The translations under genes and the position numbers were made by a program. Below are positions 52,756 through 63,281 of a stretch of DNA of 64,000 bases, piece after piece. The notes under the pieces were generated by a model. It was given only the letters and a program-made list of their open reading frames with translations, was not told the origin of the DNA and made no database searches. Origin of the DNA: Petunia secreta (taxonomy: Eukaryota > Streptophyta > Magnoliopsida > Solanales > Solanaceae); the NCBI GenBank assembly GCA_029990175.1, contig JARKIP010000064.1, forward strand, positions 11,240,001 to 11,304,000. The letters are read 5' to 3'. Numbering within the stretch: the first letter of the stretch is position 1; each line of letters begins with the position of its first letter.

Positions 52756-54953
52756 TTACATGCACCTTTGTTTGTAGTGTCCAATTTCACCACAAAAGGT
52801 GCACAACATGTTGCAAGGCAATCCCACATACTTGCTCTTAGGATTATAAGGAGGCAATGGTTTCTTGAATCCTAGTCCTTGTTTTCCTTTGTTTTGATTT
52901 TCAAGAACCCAATTCATCGCCTCAGATGATTTATTCCATTTTGTTAATCTAGTAAACTCATATTCAGATTTTTCAACCTTTTGATTTAAAATCCTGTTCT
53001 TTTCAGTTTCCTGATACAGAATCTCATTCGCTCTCTTAAGTTCATTTTCAAGAAAAGTTTGAACTTCGCTTATTACTTGCTTACTATTTATAATCTCTCT
53101 AAATTGATTAAGTTCCAATACTAGTTCAGTGATCTTAGAGTTTGACACAAGAGTCTGCCCTTTTAAAATGACATTGATTTCTTCCAATTTAATGTTTTGT
53201 TCTTGAAGACTCTTATGCTTGGTTCTGAGATCACTTAACTCATCAGTTAATTTATCTTTTTTAATTTTTTCTTTTTCATAACCCACAATCAAAGTGGCTG
53301 TGATTAGAATCAAATTTTCAGTAGAGTATGTATGTAGATTTTTACTTAAGATCAGATAGACATACCTCTGCTGAATGAGCAGCTTCAGCTCCATCAGTAG
53401 TCATAAGGGCAGAGTCCTTCTTTTGGTCGTCACCTATGTCTAACTCTTTCAGCCTTTCCCATACTTCCTTAGCAGACTTGTATTCAAGTATCCTTGCCAA
53501 CACATCATTTGTCAGCCCTCTTCTCAGGTACAATTCAGCTTTGGAATTTGCATGTAGCCAGTCTAGATCTTGAGGATCTAGTTCTTCTACCTTCTTTGCC
53601 ACCAGAACTCCGTTCGCTGCTCTCTTCACAGGTACGTGAGGTCCTCTCTTGACAATCAACTAGAGACTGTAATCTATTGCTTGAAGGAAGTTTTTCATCT
53701 GTTTCTTCCAGCACTTGTAGTTGGTCCCATTGAACACATGTGGCTTTGAAGGATCTCTTCCTCCTTTGAACTCCCGAGGGTCTTCGTCATCAGAACTGAT
53801 GCCTGTCAATCCCATCAGTGTTAGTGGTGATTCATCTCCAGATTCGTTTTCATGATCAGATTCACTGTCAGTTGGTCCCCATGTAGCATAGAAAGCTTCC
53901 TTTTTTTTTTTTCCTTCTTTCTGCTCTGAAGTTTGGAGGTCGTCTTGCCTTCTTCTTATCTTTGTCGTTCTCCTTTGACGTCTCCTTTTCCTTTTCCTTA
54001 GTTGCTCTATTTTTCATCCATTCTGCTTCCCACATAGGACAATCCATGACAGCATGATCCTTCTTGAAGCACTTAAAGCATCCTGAGTAGTCAGGGCTGT
54101 CGACTATGTTCCTCCTTCCAGAGTTTTCCTTGCCACTTCTTTTAAAGCCTTTAAACCTTCCCAAGCTAAGCTTCTGTCTCAAGGCACTGACCATTTCTGC
54201 TTCAACTGATTGCAGATCAACATACTCATCAACTTCATTCGTTGCTTCGAGTGCAAGGGTCTTGTCCTTCTTGAGAGCTGGTTTAGCTTTTGAGTCTTTC
54301 ATCATCTCATGAGTTTTCAGGCTACCAACCAGTTCTTCAAGATTAATGGATCTTAGAGATTTAGACTCAATGATAGCATTCATCTTGGGTTCCCAAGCCT
54401 CATGTAGCATATTAAGAATTTTATCCACCATCTCTACTTCTGGCAACTCCATATCCAGTGATCTCATCTCATTAGTAATAATGGTCAACCTGGTCATTAT
54501 ATCCTGGATTGATTCCTTCTCTCCCATAAAAAATAACTCAAATTGTCTTTTCAGCATTCTTCTCTTTGAGTCCTTCACTTCAGTAGTTCCTTCATGAGCG
54601 ACCTGCAAGGCATCCCAGATTTCCTTGGCAGTCTTGTAAGATGATACTCTGTTGAACTCCTCAGGACCAAGACCACAAATTACCAGACGTTTGGCTTTGT
54701 GATTCTTTTCAATCATCTTATAGTCCGCCTCATTGAACTCCTCTTTCAACTTAGGTTCTTGTTTGGCAAGAGCTCCCTCACCAACTATTTTAGTAGGAAT
54801 CAAGTTTCCTTCAGATACTATCAGCCATAGTTGGTAATCTTCAGCACATATATAATTTTCCATCCTATTCTTCCACCAAGCATAGTACTGCCCATTGAAC
54901 TGTGGGGTCCTCTGAACTGACTGTCCTTCAGTGATGGTAGGTGGTGCACTCAT
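52756..54953 (-). pseudogene. Two-module gag of copia fragment B
   Basis: ATG 54953 (MSAPPTITEG; the longer open frame starting in the primer site is not the likely start). Module 1 is fuller than in fragment A, with CGLGPEEFNRVSSYKTAKEI and an intact knuckle CFKCFKKDHAVMDC. A run of A residues (53899-53909 on the minus strand) is followed by a frameshift before the acidic spacer. Module 2 has a gag-like start near 53745-53640 (with a TAG in it), KSAKEVWERLKELDIG, AEVCLSDL, a long coiled coil and knuckle CTFCGEIGHYKQRC near 52765. Order and sequence match fragment A, so the two-module gag predates the split of the copies. Confidence 0.8.
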
Positions 54954-54997
54954 AATTCTGATCCTTCCCAAGGTGTTAAACAAGCACGAGAAGACCC

Positions 54998-55009
54998 GCT
55001 CTGATACCA
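54998..55009 (-). promoter_or_regulatory. Primer binding site, initiator tRNA-Met (fragment B)
   Basis: TGGTATCAGAGC on the minus strand, two bases after the LTR end, exactly as in fragment A. Confidence 0.92.
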
Positions 55010-55011
55010 CT

Positions 55012-55915
55012 TGTTATAATATATGCACCTCCTAAGGACACTAGAAGGAGGTTGAATAGTGTCCACCGATTTTTCGATTCAAGAACTCGATTCTCCTGAG
55101 TCAAGAACCCTGTTCTTGCCTCTGCAGTTTTGCAACCTGACCACCACAACACACGCCAATCACATACACAAGGGACACAAGGATTTTACGTGGAAAACTC
55201 CTTGCTCAAGGGAGAAAAATCATGACCCACACTCTGGGATTTTGAAACACAATCCACTAACAACACGAGCAAGTTTCTGATTACAAGACTTTATAACCAA
55301 AGGGCTACACTCTAGACCCTAATCACTAAACAAAGCTAAACTCTAGCTTTACAAAGTAATCTCTCAAAAGTTCACCTAATACACTGCTTCTAGAATAAGC
55401 AAATAGGTAAAACAATGATCGCACGAAATAAGACAACTTACAAAGCACAGAAACTAGACAGAATTATCTAGACTCAATCTACTCAAGTCCACCAGTTGTC
55501 TTCTTCAGTTATCCCACGTCTGAAAGCTGCTAAATCGCCTTTGTTTGTTCTCAACTCTCTATTTGTGAAATAACTGATTTCGGCTGTATCAACTACTTGT
55601 ATTTATATGCGCTTTACAACCCTAGTTGAGTCTCACAAGGAATCCTTGTAATTATAGTAAGACAAGATTCCTTGTAACCCTTTTTCCTTATTGAAGTCCA
55701 ACTCCTATTCGTACTTCGAAGACACAGCCTGGGCACCGCCTCTTTTAGTCTGACTAGGATGCATATTCATTCACGCACCACTACTCCTAGTTCTGTAGGG
55801 ATTTACAACCCTCACATCTTTTCGACCAGTCGTGCCCTTCTATTCAAGGACTAGGTTCTTCTCCGAAATCACTGAGTCCTTCGCGTTTGTCATTCTTCAA
55901 AACCAATGCTCAACA
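55012..55915 (-). repeat. 5' LTR of copia fragment B
   Basis: On the minus strand begins TGTTGAGCATTGG and ends TATTATAACA, 904 bp. It shares long phrases with the LTR of fragment A, such as CTTGTCTTACTATAATTACAAGG. TATA-like GCATATAAATAC near 55605-55594. Confidence 0.82.
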
Positions 55916-57561
55916 TGAAATATCTTTTTTGTTTACTTAAAAAGGTATGTTACTTAGTTTAGCAAAGACCTGATTAAATTCATTTCCATTTGAGCTTAAG
56001 AAATTCTTAATATTGTAAATTTAGTAACAAGTCTCGCTGATGAGAAAAAGAAAAAGGAGAATTATTTATATTGTATTATTTTGTTAAACATGTCTGATTT
56101 ACTTTGTAAGGAAGTCTACAAACTTTCTATATTTAGTATTTGATTTATGTTTTCTTTGTTTATTTACATTTATTTTTCCACGTTAACTTTGATATGTCAA
56201 GTTACTACTAATTTTATAATGAAAAAAGTTTGAGGCGTAAATTAGTAAAGAAAAATGTCGTTAAATTAATCATTAATATTGTAAATTAGATTTAAATTTT
56301 ACGAAATTTGTTGAATAACATATTTTTGAGAATCTCCAGAGAGAATAATGTTTTTACTTCGTACATTTGTTTGTAGAAATTAAAGCTTAATAAATATAAC
56401 ATAATGTATAATCTTGCGTGTGTTAGTTCAATAGTTTATATATTATTTTGGATATACATGATATACTCCCTCCATTCCAAAAAGAGAATTATTAGTCATT
56501 CTAAAATAATGGCACAATTTTAAATTTAAAAATAATATAACTTTATCCCATTTATCCTTAATGAAATAATTTTTAGCCACATAAATATTTATGACTTATT
56601 TTAAACCACAAACTTAAAAATCATCATATCTTTCTTAAAATCCGATCTAAGTTAAATTATTGAACGGATTATGTAACATCCATACCAATACAAGCTTTCT
56701 AACTAACCCGAAAAAGTATTTTTAAGTAGCTAACAAATGACAAAGAAACTTGAAAATACACATCTGTATTATCATAACATATTATTGAGTTCTGAGGTTA
56801 CTATGTAGGATGTTAAAGGCAATAAACGAGTCATTAAACTTATGCAAGAACTAAATTTTTTAACATGAAATTAAGTGCTAATGACCACTACTAAAATTGT
56901 CAATTTGGTTTAAGAATTAGTTTTCAAATGAACAAATACAACACGGTACTTTTACAATAAAATCAAATCAAGAAATAGAAAAAGCAAAAAACGAAATAAG
57001 GAGGTAAAAGAAGAAAAAGGAGGAGGGGCACGAAGAGGAAGAAGAAGTACCAAATAGTGCAACTTTGGTGTATATTCGCAATAATATTGTGAGAAAACAA
57101 TTGAACACCTATTCACATACGGAACACCTTATAAAATTTAAACACTATGCACAAGACGAATTGTTGAGCCCGTGCCAACACCATCTAATAAATATAGACA
57201 TCTAGAGCTTCAATGAAATGCTATTTGTCTCAACTCATGTCCACCACAACATTTTTTACTCATAAATTCACTGGGATTCTTGTTTCAATGATGATCTTCG
57301 AGAGCAATCCAAGAAAAGCACCCCAATTAAAGATGTCCATAGGTTCTGCCGTTTACTTTATCTTCTCTATACTTTAATAGCCTGAAATATTTACTGCAAA
57401 AGTGCAAAGCAATAAGCTGATTATATTGATGAAAAAAAATGGGGAAGTCATGAAAATTAATTTATATACAGGTGAGATCTTACTTAACAAATGTCGGGGA
57501 AAAATCTCTTGTTTCAGCCATTAAACTTTGAAGTTGTTATCTTCTTCACTCTATCAATTCC
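55916..57561. other. Gene-free stretch with a Stowaway remnant
   Basis: AT-rich. 56466-56668 begins TA-CTCCCTCCATTCCAAAAAGAG and has family phrases (TTATTTTAAACCACAAACTTAAAAATC), a decayed Stowaway-type MITE with an eroded right end. 57000-57050 is purine-rich. Nothing else recognised. Confidence 0.5.
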
Positions 57562-57696
57562 TTAGGGAAAATTTTGTAAAATCTCCCAAACTTCTTTTAA
57601 GGTTGTCGCATCGGATAGCTTCTCAAATATGGCATCATCCCGACATTGGTGGATGAGTGTGAGAGCTCCTTCTTCCTTATTTTTACCAAGATATTT
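57562..57696 (-). pseudogene. Fossil copia gag (UBN2) fragment
   Basis: On the minus strand, a 44-codon frame reads KYLGKNKEEGALTLIHQC, then DDAIFEKLSDATTLKEVWEI and a stop. This is the helical UBN2 gag motif common in plant copia polyproteins. No LTR can be tied to it, and it is unrelated in detail to the gag of fragments A and B. Confidence 0.65.
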
Positions 57697-58285
57697 ATTT
57701 TTTTAATTTTGAAGCAAAGCTTCCTCATTACCGAATATTATACACCCACTATGTACAATCTACAACATGTTTTGAGAACCAAGAATGACTTTCAATCGTA
57801 AGCACAAATTTTTTATATTTATCTTTTGTGAGACGGTCGTATTAAAAAATAAGTGTACCATTACTTGTCATTGCTCTGATAGGATATAATAGTATAGCTC
57901 AGGAATAATTCACACAATAATTCATAAGAATAAAATATTACAACGACACCAAGTTTCTTAACGTAGAAATCCTTTCAACCAAAAAGAAAATAAAAATAAT
58001 CACGTCTTAAGAGGAGCAAGATAACTTTTCTATAGTGAGAAATATTACACCTTGAAGCCGTAGACTACTGCACACTCAAACAAATAAATCTTTTTATTTT
58101 AAACACAGCTCACTATGATAGTGGTTACTCTTCAGTTCTATACATACTATTTTCTTTACTTTCTCTGAAATACAATTAGCAATTACTATGTTGCTTATGT
58201 TTTGGTGTTATAAGACTGAGAAGACAACATCTCAATTTATAGAAAGAGTTGCCACCCTCTTCAACCAATCACAATGCTTTAATTC
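57697..58285. other. Gene-free stretch
   Basis: AT-rich spacer. No supported gene or repeat. Confidence 0.5.
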
Positions 58286-58570
58286 TCGTTTGGCCATGAA
58301 AATCTTTTGACCTTTTTTAAAAATATTTTGAAAATTTTGGTTGTCCATGAAGATTGTTAGTAATTGGAAATTTTTTAAAAAACAGTTTTTGAAAATTAAA
58401 ATTGACCACTTTTTCAATTTTTTAAAAGAATTATTATTATTTTTTTTTACAAAACTTCAACTCTTTCTCAAATAAAATTTATTTTCAAACATAACTCCAA
58501 TTTCCAAATATAACTCAACTTCAAAAATTTCTTTCAAAAATTGTTTTATTATCTATGACCAAACGACTAC
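58286..58570. mobile_element. Foldback MITE with TCGTTTGGYCATG ends
   Basis: TCGTTTGGCCATGAAAA at the left and CTATGACCAAACGA at the right are inverse copies, about 285 bp apart, with A/T-rich arms (TTTTTGAAAG/CTTCAAAAATT). Related to the truncated element at 37338. TSD not clear. Confidence 0.55.
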
Positions 58571-59034
58571 TAATTTGATCCGCCATCTTTTGCCACAACT
58601 CCAGCCAATTATATTCTTTCCTTTTTTTTGCCCCCTCCCCCACCCACCCCCCTAAAAAAAAAACACCTATACCTTCTTTGTTGTCGGGGATATATCTTTT
58701 GAAGTCAGTGAGGTAGATGTGAACTAAGGCTGTCTAATAGCCCGGTTTGGGCCGGGCCGAACCGGACCGGCTCAAATCGGGCCAAATATAAAAAAAAGGC
58801 GACCCGGTTTCGATCCGGCACGTCCAAAATGGACCGGACGAACCGGACCAAAATGGACCGGAACCGGGCCGGACCGGACCGGAACCGGACCGGACCGGAT
58901 GACTGATGGGCTTAGCGAAAAATAGCCGTTGGGCAACGGCTATTTCACGCACAGCCGTTGCCCCAACAGCCAAAAACGGCTATTTTGGCCCGCCCACCCC
59001 CCTAGGGCGCCCCCATACCCCCTACCTATTTTTT

Positions 59035-59042
59035 CTATAAAT
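59035..59042 (+). promoter_or_regulatory. Transposase promoter TATA box
   Basis: TATAAATA after a C-rich tract (CCCCCTAGGGCGCCCCCATACCCC) and after AACGGCTAT repeats. The same layout occurs at 62467. A CT-rich leader (TCTCTAA...) follows before the ATG at 59354. Confidence 0.6.
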
Positions 59043-59353
59043 ACCATCATTTTTCATCAATTTATTCACAATTTCTCTAATATTCTCTCTAAATCTCTAT
59101 CAATCTCTCTTATTTCTACTAAAGGCTATTTGCTAAATTGCATACTAAAAAAAATATTTGGAGTAAAGTGGAAATATTGTTCGGTGCGGTTCCGGTCAAG
59201 TTTCAACTTTCACTTCCTAAGTGCTACATTCTAAGTTCACGATATCAAGTAAACTCGTTCTTACTTTTTATTATCTATTTTATTTTTGTGCAATATTATT
59301 GTTTGTAGCATATTTTAGTAATTTGTTTGAAGCATATTTTAGTAATTATAAAA

Positions 59354-61778
59354 ATGTCTAGAGTGTGGAGAGCACTTACGAGTAGCGGTCGTAGATCACG
59401 TGCTTCTAACCGAGGGGGGGGGGGGATGATAGACGTAGTCGTGCTTTAGGTAAAAGACCAGTTGGTACTTCTAGCGCTCCTTCTCTTCTAGATGATTTTA
59501 CTCAGGAAGATGACTCGCAATTTTTGCATGATATAAATCTTGATGAACCACTAGATAATGATATGTTAGAGACACAATATGAAGAGTTTACCGAAGGGGC
59601 TAATTTAGATGAAACACCCACTAGTCAATTTCAAGGTGAACATGAAGAAACTGAATTACCACCTATGCCTCCTAGTAGAGAACGATATGCAAGACCCGAA
59701 AGATCGGATGTGTGGAAATTTATGACTAAAGATATTCCGGCTCAGAAAGCTAAATGTAATATTTGTAAAAAAGTTTGGGAATTTAAAACCGGCAGCCATA
59801 ATAGTGGGACGGGAAAGTTGAGAACACACTTAGAAAACCATCATAAGGATGTATGGGAAAGGAGGGAGGGTGGCCCTCGTTCAGGGAATAGAATGGCTCC
59901 ATCGCAAGGTAGTGGAGTCCAACAGGAAATTAACCCAGTGACGGGGGGGGGGGGGGGGGGGCTTTTGCATTATGATAAAAAGAAAGATAGGGAACAAATG
60001 ACAAAAATGATTGCGGTAGAGTGCTTACCTTTTACATTTGCTTCTTGTCAAGGTTTTATTCGTTATATTCAAACCGTATATAATCCATGTTTTCAAGGTT
60101 TTCCAAAAACTACGGTTAGAACTGATATTATAAAATTTAAAAATGAATATAGACAATATTTACGATATATATTTTATCACTTTGATTGTAGAGTTTGTCT
60201 TACTTCTGATTTGGGTCGTGGTGTTAATGGGTATGAGTATTTAACAGTTACTTGTCATTGGATAGATCTTAACTGGGTAATGCAAAAAAGATTTAGCATA
60301 TTCTGCTGTCGATGAACCACACACGGGAAATTTTATTAAGGGAGAAGTTTCGGATATTTGTAAGGCGTATTATCTTAGTGATAAAATTTTAAGTATAACT
60401 CTTGATAATGCAACTAACAATGATTATGCTATTACTAAGTTAATACCCGCATTGCATCCCCCTTTTGAAGAATTGTTTCATGTTAGATGTGCATGTCATA
60501 TATATAATTTAGTTGTAAAAGATGGCCTTAAGTTATTTGATCCTACTATTATGAAGGTTAAACTCGCAATTAGTTATATTTTTAAATCTAAAAAACCGGA
60601 TAGATGGAGGGACTTTCAAGTAGAGTGTGTGAAAGAAGGTATAGCTCCTACAAAAGTTCCCAAGGAAGTTTCAACTAGGTGGAACACTGTATATGACTCT
60701 TTGACTGTTGCTTACACTTTACGAGTGCCTATTACTAATTATTTTAATCGCAAAGTAGCTGACGTGTATCACCTAGAAGAAATAGATTGGCAAGATGTTG
60801 AGCGTCTTCTTCAATTTTTAGCAAAGTTTTTTTATGCTACTAAAGAATTTTCCGGTCAATATTATCCTACAATCACTACCATGTTGTATTTTATAGCTGG
60901 AATAGCAGAATTACTTAACGATTATAGAGTAGTGACTGGTTATGAAGTTGCGGTAGAAGCAATGATTGAAAAATTTAAAAAATATTTTTTTTCGATTCCA
61001 CCACTTTATTACATTGCATCTGTATTACATCCATGTTTTAAACGTTTTAATACGGAAATGCTCATTAGAGAAATTTATCGAAATTTGTAGAATTACTGAT
61101 GAAGAAACACCAAGTGTAGAAACTGTTTGTGCGCAGGTAATTGTAGATTGCCAACGGATTTATGAAAGGTATAGGCGTGCAGCTAATAATGTTGTTCCAA
61201 GTGTTCCAAGTGGAGCTGGATCAAGTTCAACGCAGGCTCCCAAAAGACCTGCAACCGGATTGGGAAGTTTTTCCAGCCTTAATCAAAGGCTTTCTAGCAG
61301 GCAGTCGAGTAGCAGCGGAGGGTTCAACGAGCTTGATGTTTATTTACTTCATGCTTGCAAGGATGTTGATTATTTTAGAAGCGATGAACTACTGCCATTT
61401 TGGAGGGATCAACAAGCACAGTTTCCAATTTTAGCAAAAATGGCGCGGTATATTCTAACTATTCAAGCATCATCTGTTGCTTCAGAAAGCGCGTTTAGCC
61501 AAGGAAGATTACAAATTGGAGATAATAGACATTCATTGAAGGAAGAAGCAATGGAGATGGCCGTATTATTCAGAGATTGGATTAGATCGGAGCGAAGAAA
61601 TTTTGGATTTGCAGAAGATCAAGTAGCCGATGCAGAAGCATCATCAGAAATTTTATCAGGCGATGGAAGTTTGGACAATGAAACTGAATATGAACAAGAT
61701 GACTCTTTGCCACCGGTTCCTCCAAAGGTGCCAGACGAAATTATTCAGAAAATGAGAAGTTTTTTTATTAATATGTAG
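59354..61778 (+). pseudogene. hAT transposase (BED zinc finger, RNase-H-like core, dimerisation domain), frameshifted
   Basis: The likely start is ATG 59354 (MSRVWRALTSSGRRSR). A run of 12 G (59414-59425) puts the next part out of frame. The second block (to 60315) has an acidic N-terminus and a BED finger CNICKKVWEF ... LRTHLENHHKDVW, then a run of 19 G (59943-59961) coding for Gly. A break near 60290 shifts the frame into 60452-61090, which holds HVRCACHIYNLVVKDG and EVSTRWNTVYDSL. A second break near 61075 leads to the final frame (to 61778), with the hAT dimerisation region DELLPFWRDQQAQFPIL and ASSVASESAFSQGR. All domains of an autonomous hAT transposase are present, but at least three frame changes make it inactive as written; the G runs could also be sequencing slips. 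Confidence 0.88.
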
Positions 61779-61914
61779 TTTTTGCAATTTAATATCTATG
61801 TACTTTGCAAAAAATCAACCATTATCCATTATTCAATAAAATGCGTTACGCCTTGCTATTAAGTAAATCCTTTGTTATATTCTCAAGTATCCTTTGCTAT
61901 TAAGTTACCTCTTT

Positions 61915-62065
61915 GCAATTCAATACTAAAATACTAAATACTAAAATACTAAATACTAAAATACTAAAATACTATATACTAAAATACTAAATACTAAAAT
62001 ACTAAAAACTAAAAACTAAAAACTAAATACTAAAAACTAAAATGCTAAAATACTAAATACTATTA
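61915..62065. repeat. ACTAAAATACTAAAT-type simple tandem repeat
   Basis: Irregular head-to-tail copies of ACTAAA, ATACTAAA and AAAACTAA within the 3' part of the hAT element. Non-coding. Confidence 0.9.
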
Positions 62066-62466
62066 TACTACTAACTTAGTATTAAGTTTGAAAAAATAAC
62101 AATTTACTTACATTATACTAGATTACTAAGTTTAAAAAAAATACTCAATTATACTTTTATAATATTAAAATACTACATTACATAATAGTTAATATTTTAA
62201 TACTAGATTACTAGTATTATATAAAAGTTATTACATAAAACTAAAATTTAAACAAAACAAATAACCAAAAAACAAAAAACAAAAAAAAAATTAGCTAAAA
62301 CGACAAAACCGGGCCGGACCGGAACCGGACCGGACCGGCCCACTTCAAATTTATGTCCAAATCCGCTCCATTTTGAAAAATAGCCGTTGGCAACGGCCAT
62401 AAACGGCTATTTTTCCCACCCCCACACCCATAAACGCCCCTACAGCCCTCCCCTACCTATTTTGCC

Positions 62467-62474
62467 TATAAATA
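62467..62474 (+). promoter_or_regulatory. TATA box of the BED-only gene
   Basis: TATAAATA about 90 bp upstream of ATG 62565. The surrounding sequence (AATAGCCGTTGGCAACGG, C-rich tract, CCTACCTATTTT, TATAAATA, ATTTCATCAA) is a diverged copy of the transposase promoter at 58910-59060. Confidence 0.65.
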
Positions 62475-62564
62475 CTCCCATATTTCATCAAATTAATCAC
62501 AATTCAATATTTTCTATTCATTTCTCTTTAAAAAAAAGGCTATTTTATTAAATTTTCTATCAAC

Positions 62565-62846
62565 ATGGCTGCAAATGCAAATAATGCTAATCAAGTTCAA
62601 GGTGCTACTACAGCAGGTCCGTCTGGTGCTCCAAAAAGAACTAAACGATCCGAAGTTTCGGAATTTATCTCAAAAAATAATGATACTGGCAAAGCTCAAT
62701 GTACTCTTTGTCAGAGAGTTTGGAATTGGGAAGATGGAACAAATACTGGAGGGACAATGAGGATTAAGACCCACTTGGAAAACCATCATGAACCCGAATG
62801 GGCAGCTCGTGCTGGTGGCAAATATCTGCAACCACGTGATGATTGA
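62565..62846 (+). CDS. BED zinc-finger-only protein of the hAT element
   Basis: 93 codons from ATG 62565, intact. The N-terminus is Ala/Asn-rich, followed by KRTKRSEVSEF and a BED finger with CTLCQRVWNWEDG ... RIKTHLENHHEPEW, close in layout to the finger of the transposase (CNICKKVWEF ... LRTHLENHHKDVW). It ends at TGA shortly after, with no catalytic or dimerisation domain, so it could bind DNA such as the CCGG-rich element ends but not cut it. It has its own promoter, homologous to the transposase promoter. It might be a competitor or repressor of transposition, or the leftover 5' end of a deleted second transposase copy. The finger is seen; the regulatory role is inference. Confidence 0.75.
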   Translation: MAANANNANQVQGATTAGPSGAPKRTKRSEVSEFISKNNDTGKAQCTLCQRVWNWEDGTNTGGTMRIKTHLENHHEPEWAARAGGKYLQPRDD

Positions 62847-63281
62847 GTTGAGTCAGTGTTGAGTCGCTGAAGTTGAAAATTCATGTATTTTTCTAATTTC
62901 TAGTCTATTTTCATGTTTTTATTTTCTAATTATGCATTTTCATTTTCCAACATATTGTACTGTGTGTATTGTTGAATAATATAGGTGTTTTGTGTTGTTT
63001 ATTTAGATTTTAGTATTTTAAAAAATAAAAAATTTAATTTAAAACAAAAAAAAATAATTAACGAACCGAACCGAACCGGATCAAACCGGACCGGGACCGG
63101 CACAATATCCGGCTGCCGGTTCCGGTTCCGATCCGGCATTGGTGCAATTGCACCGGTGCACCGGACCGGAACCGGGCCGGTGACGGATTTTTTTTTTCAC
63201 CAAAGCACCGGACCGGACTGGACCGGACCAGCCGAACCGGAACCGGGCCGGACCGGGCCAATAGACAGCCTTAATGTGAAC

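Larger units (their letters stand above)
48508..55915 (-). mobile_element. SIRE-like copia fragment B (reverse strand)
   Basis: Reads leftwards: 5' LTR 55915-55012, initiator-Met primer site, gag with two modules, pol (protease, integrase, RT, RNase H) to 49491, and the start of an ORF after pol at 48843. It is cut at 48507, so the 3' LTR is missing. Multiple stops and frameshifts exist, but the RT-RNase H part is one long open frame. Same family as fragment A and convergent with it. Confidence 0.85.
58725..63273 (+). mobile_element. hAT transposon, 4.5 kb, with two genes
   Basis: Perfect 8-bp TSD ATGTGAAC (58717-58724 and 63274-63281) and inverted termini TAAGGCTGTCTAATAG / CTATTGGCCC-type (right end CAATAGACAGCCTTA). 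Subterminal regions are dense in CCGGACCGG/GGACCGGAACCGG motifs at both ends (58741-58905, 63064-63258), with an extra internal block at 62310-62340. It encodes a broken transposase (59354-61778) and an intact small BED protein (62565-62846), each behind a homologous promoter region. Confidence 0.92.

Noticed and set aside
61915..62065. Short regular repeats considered as a CRISPR-like array
   Set aside because: A plant nuclear context and irregular ACTAAA units without spacers; simple tandem repeat.
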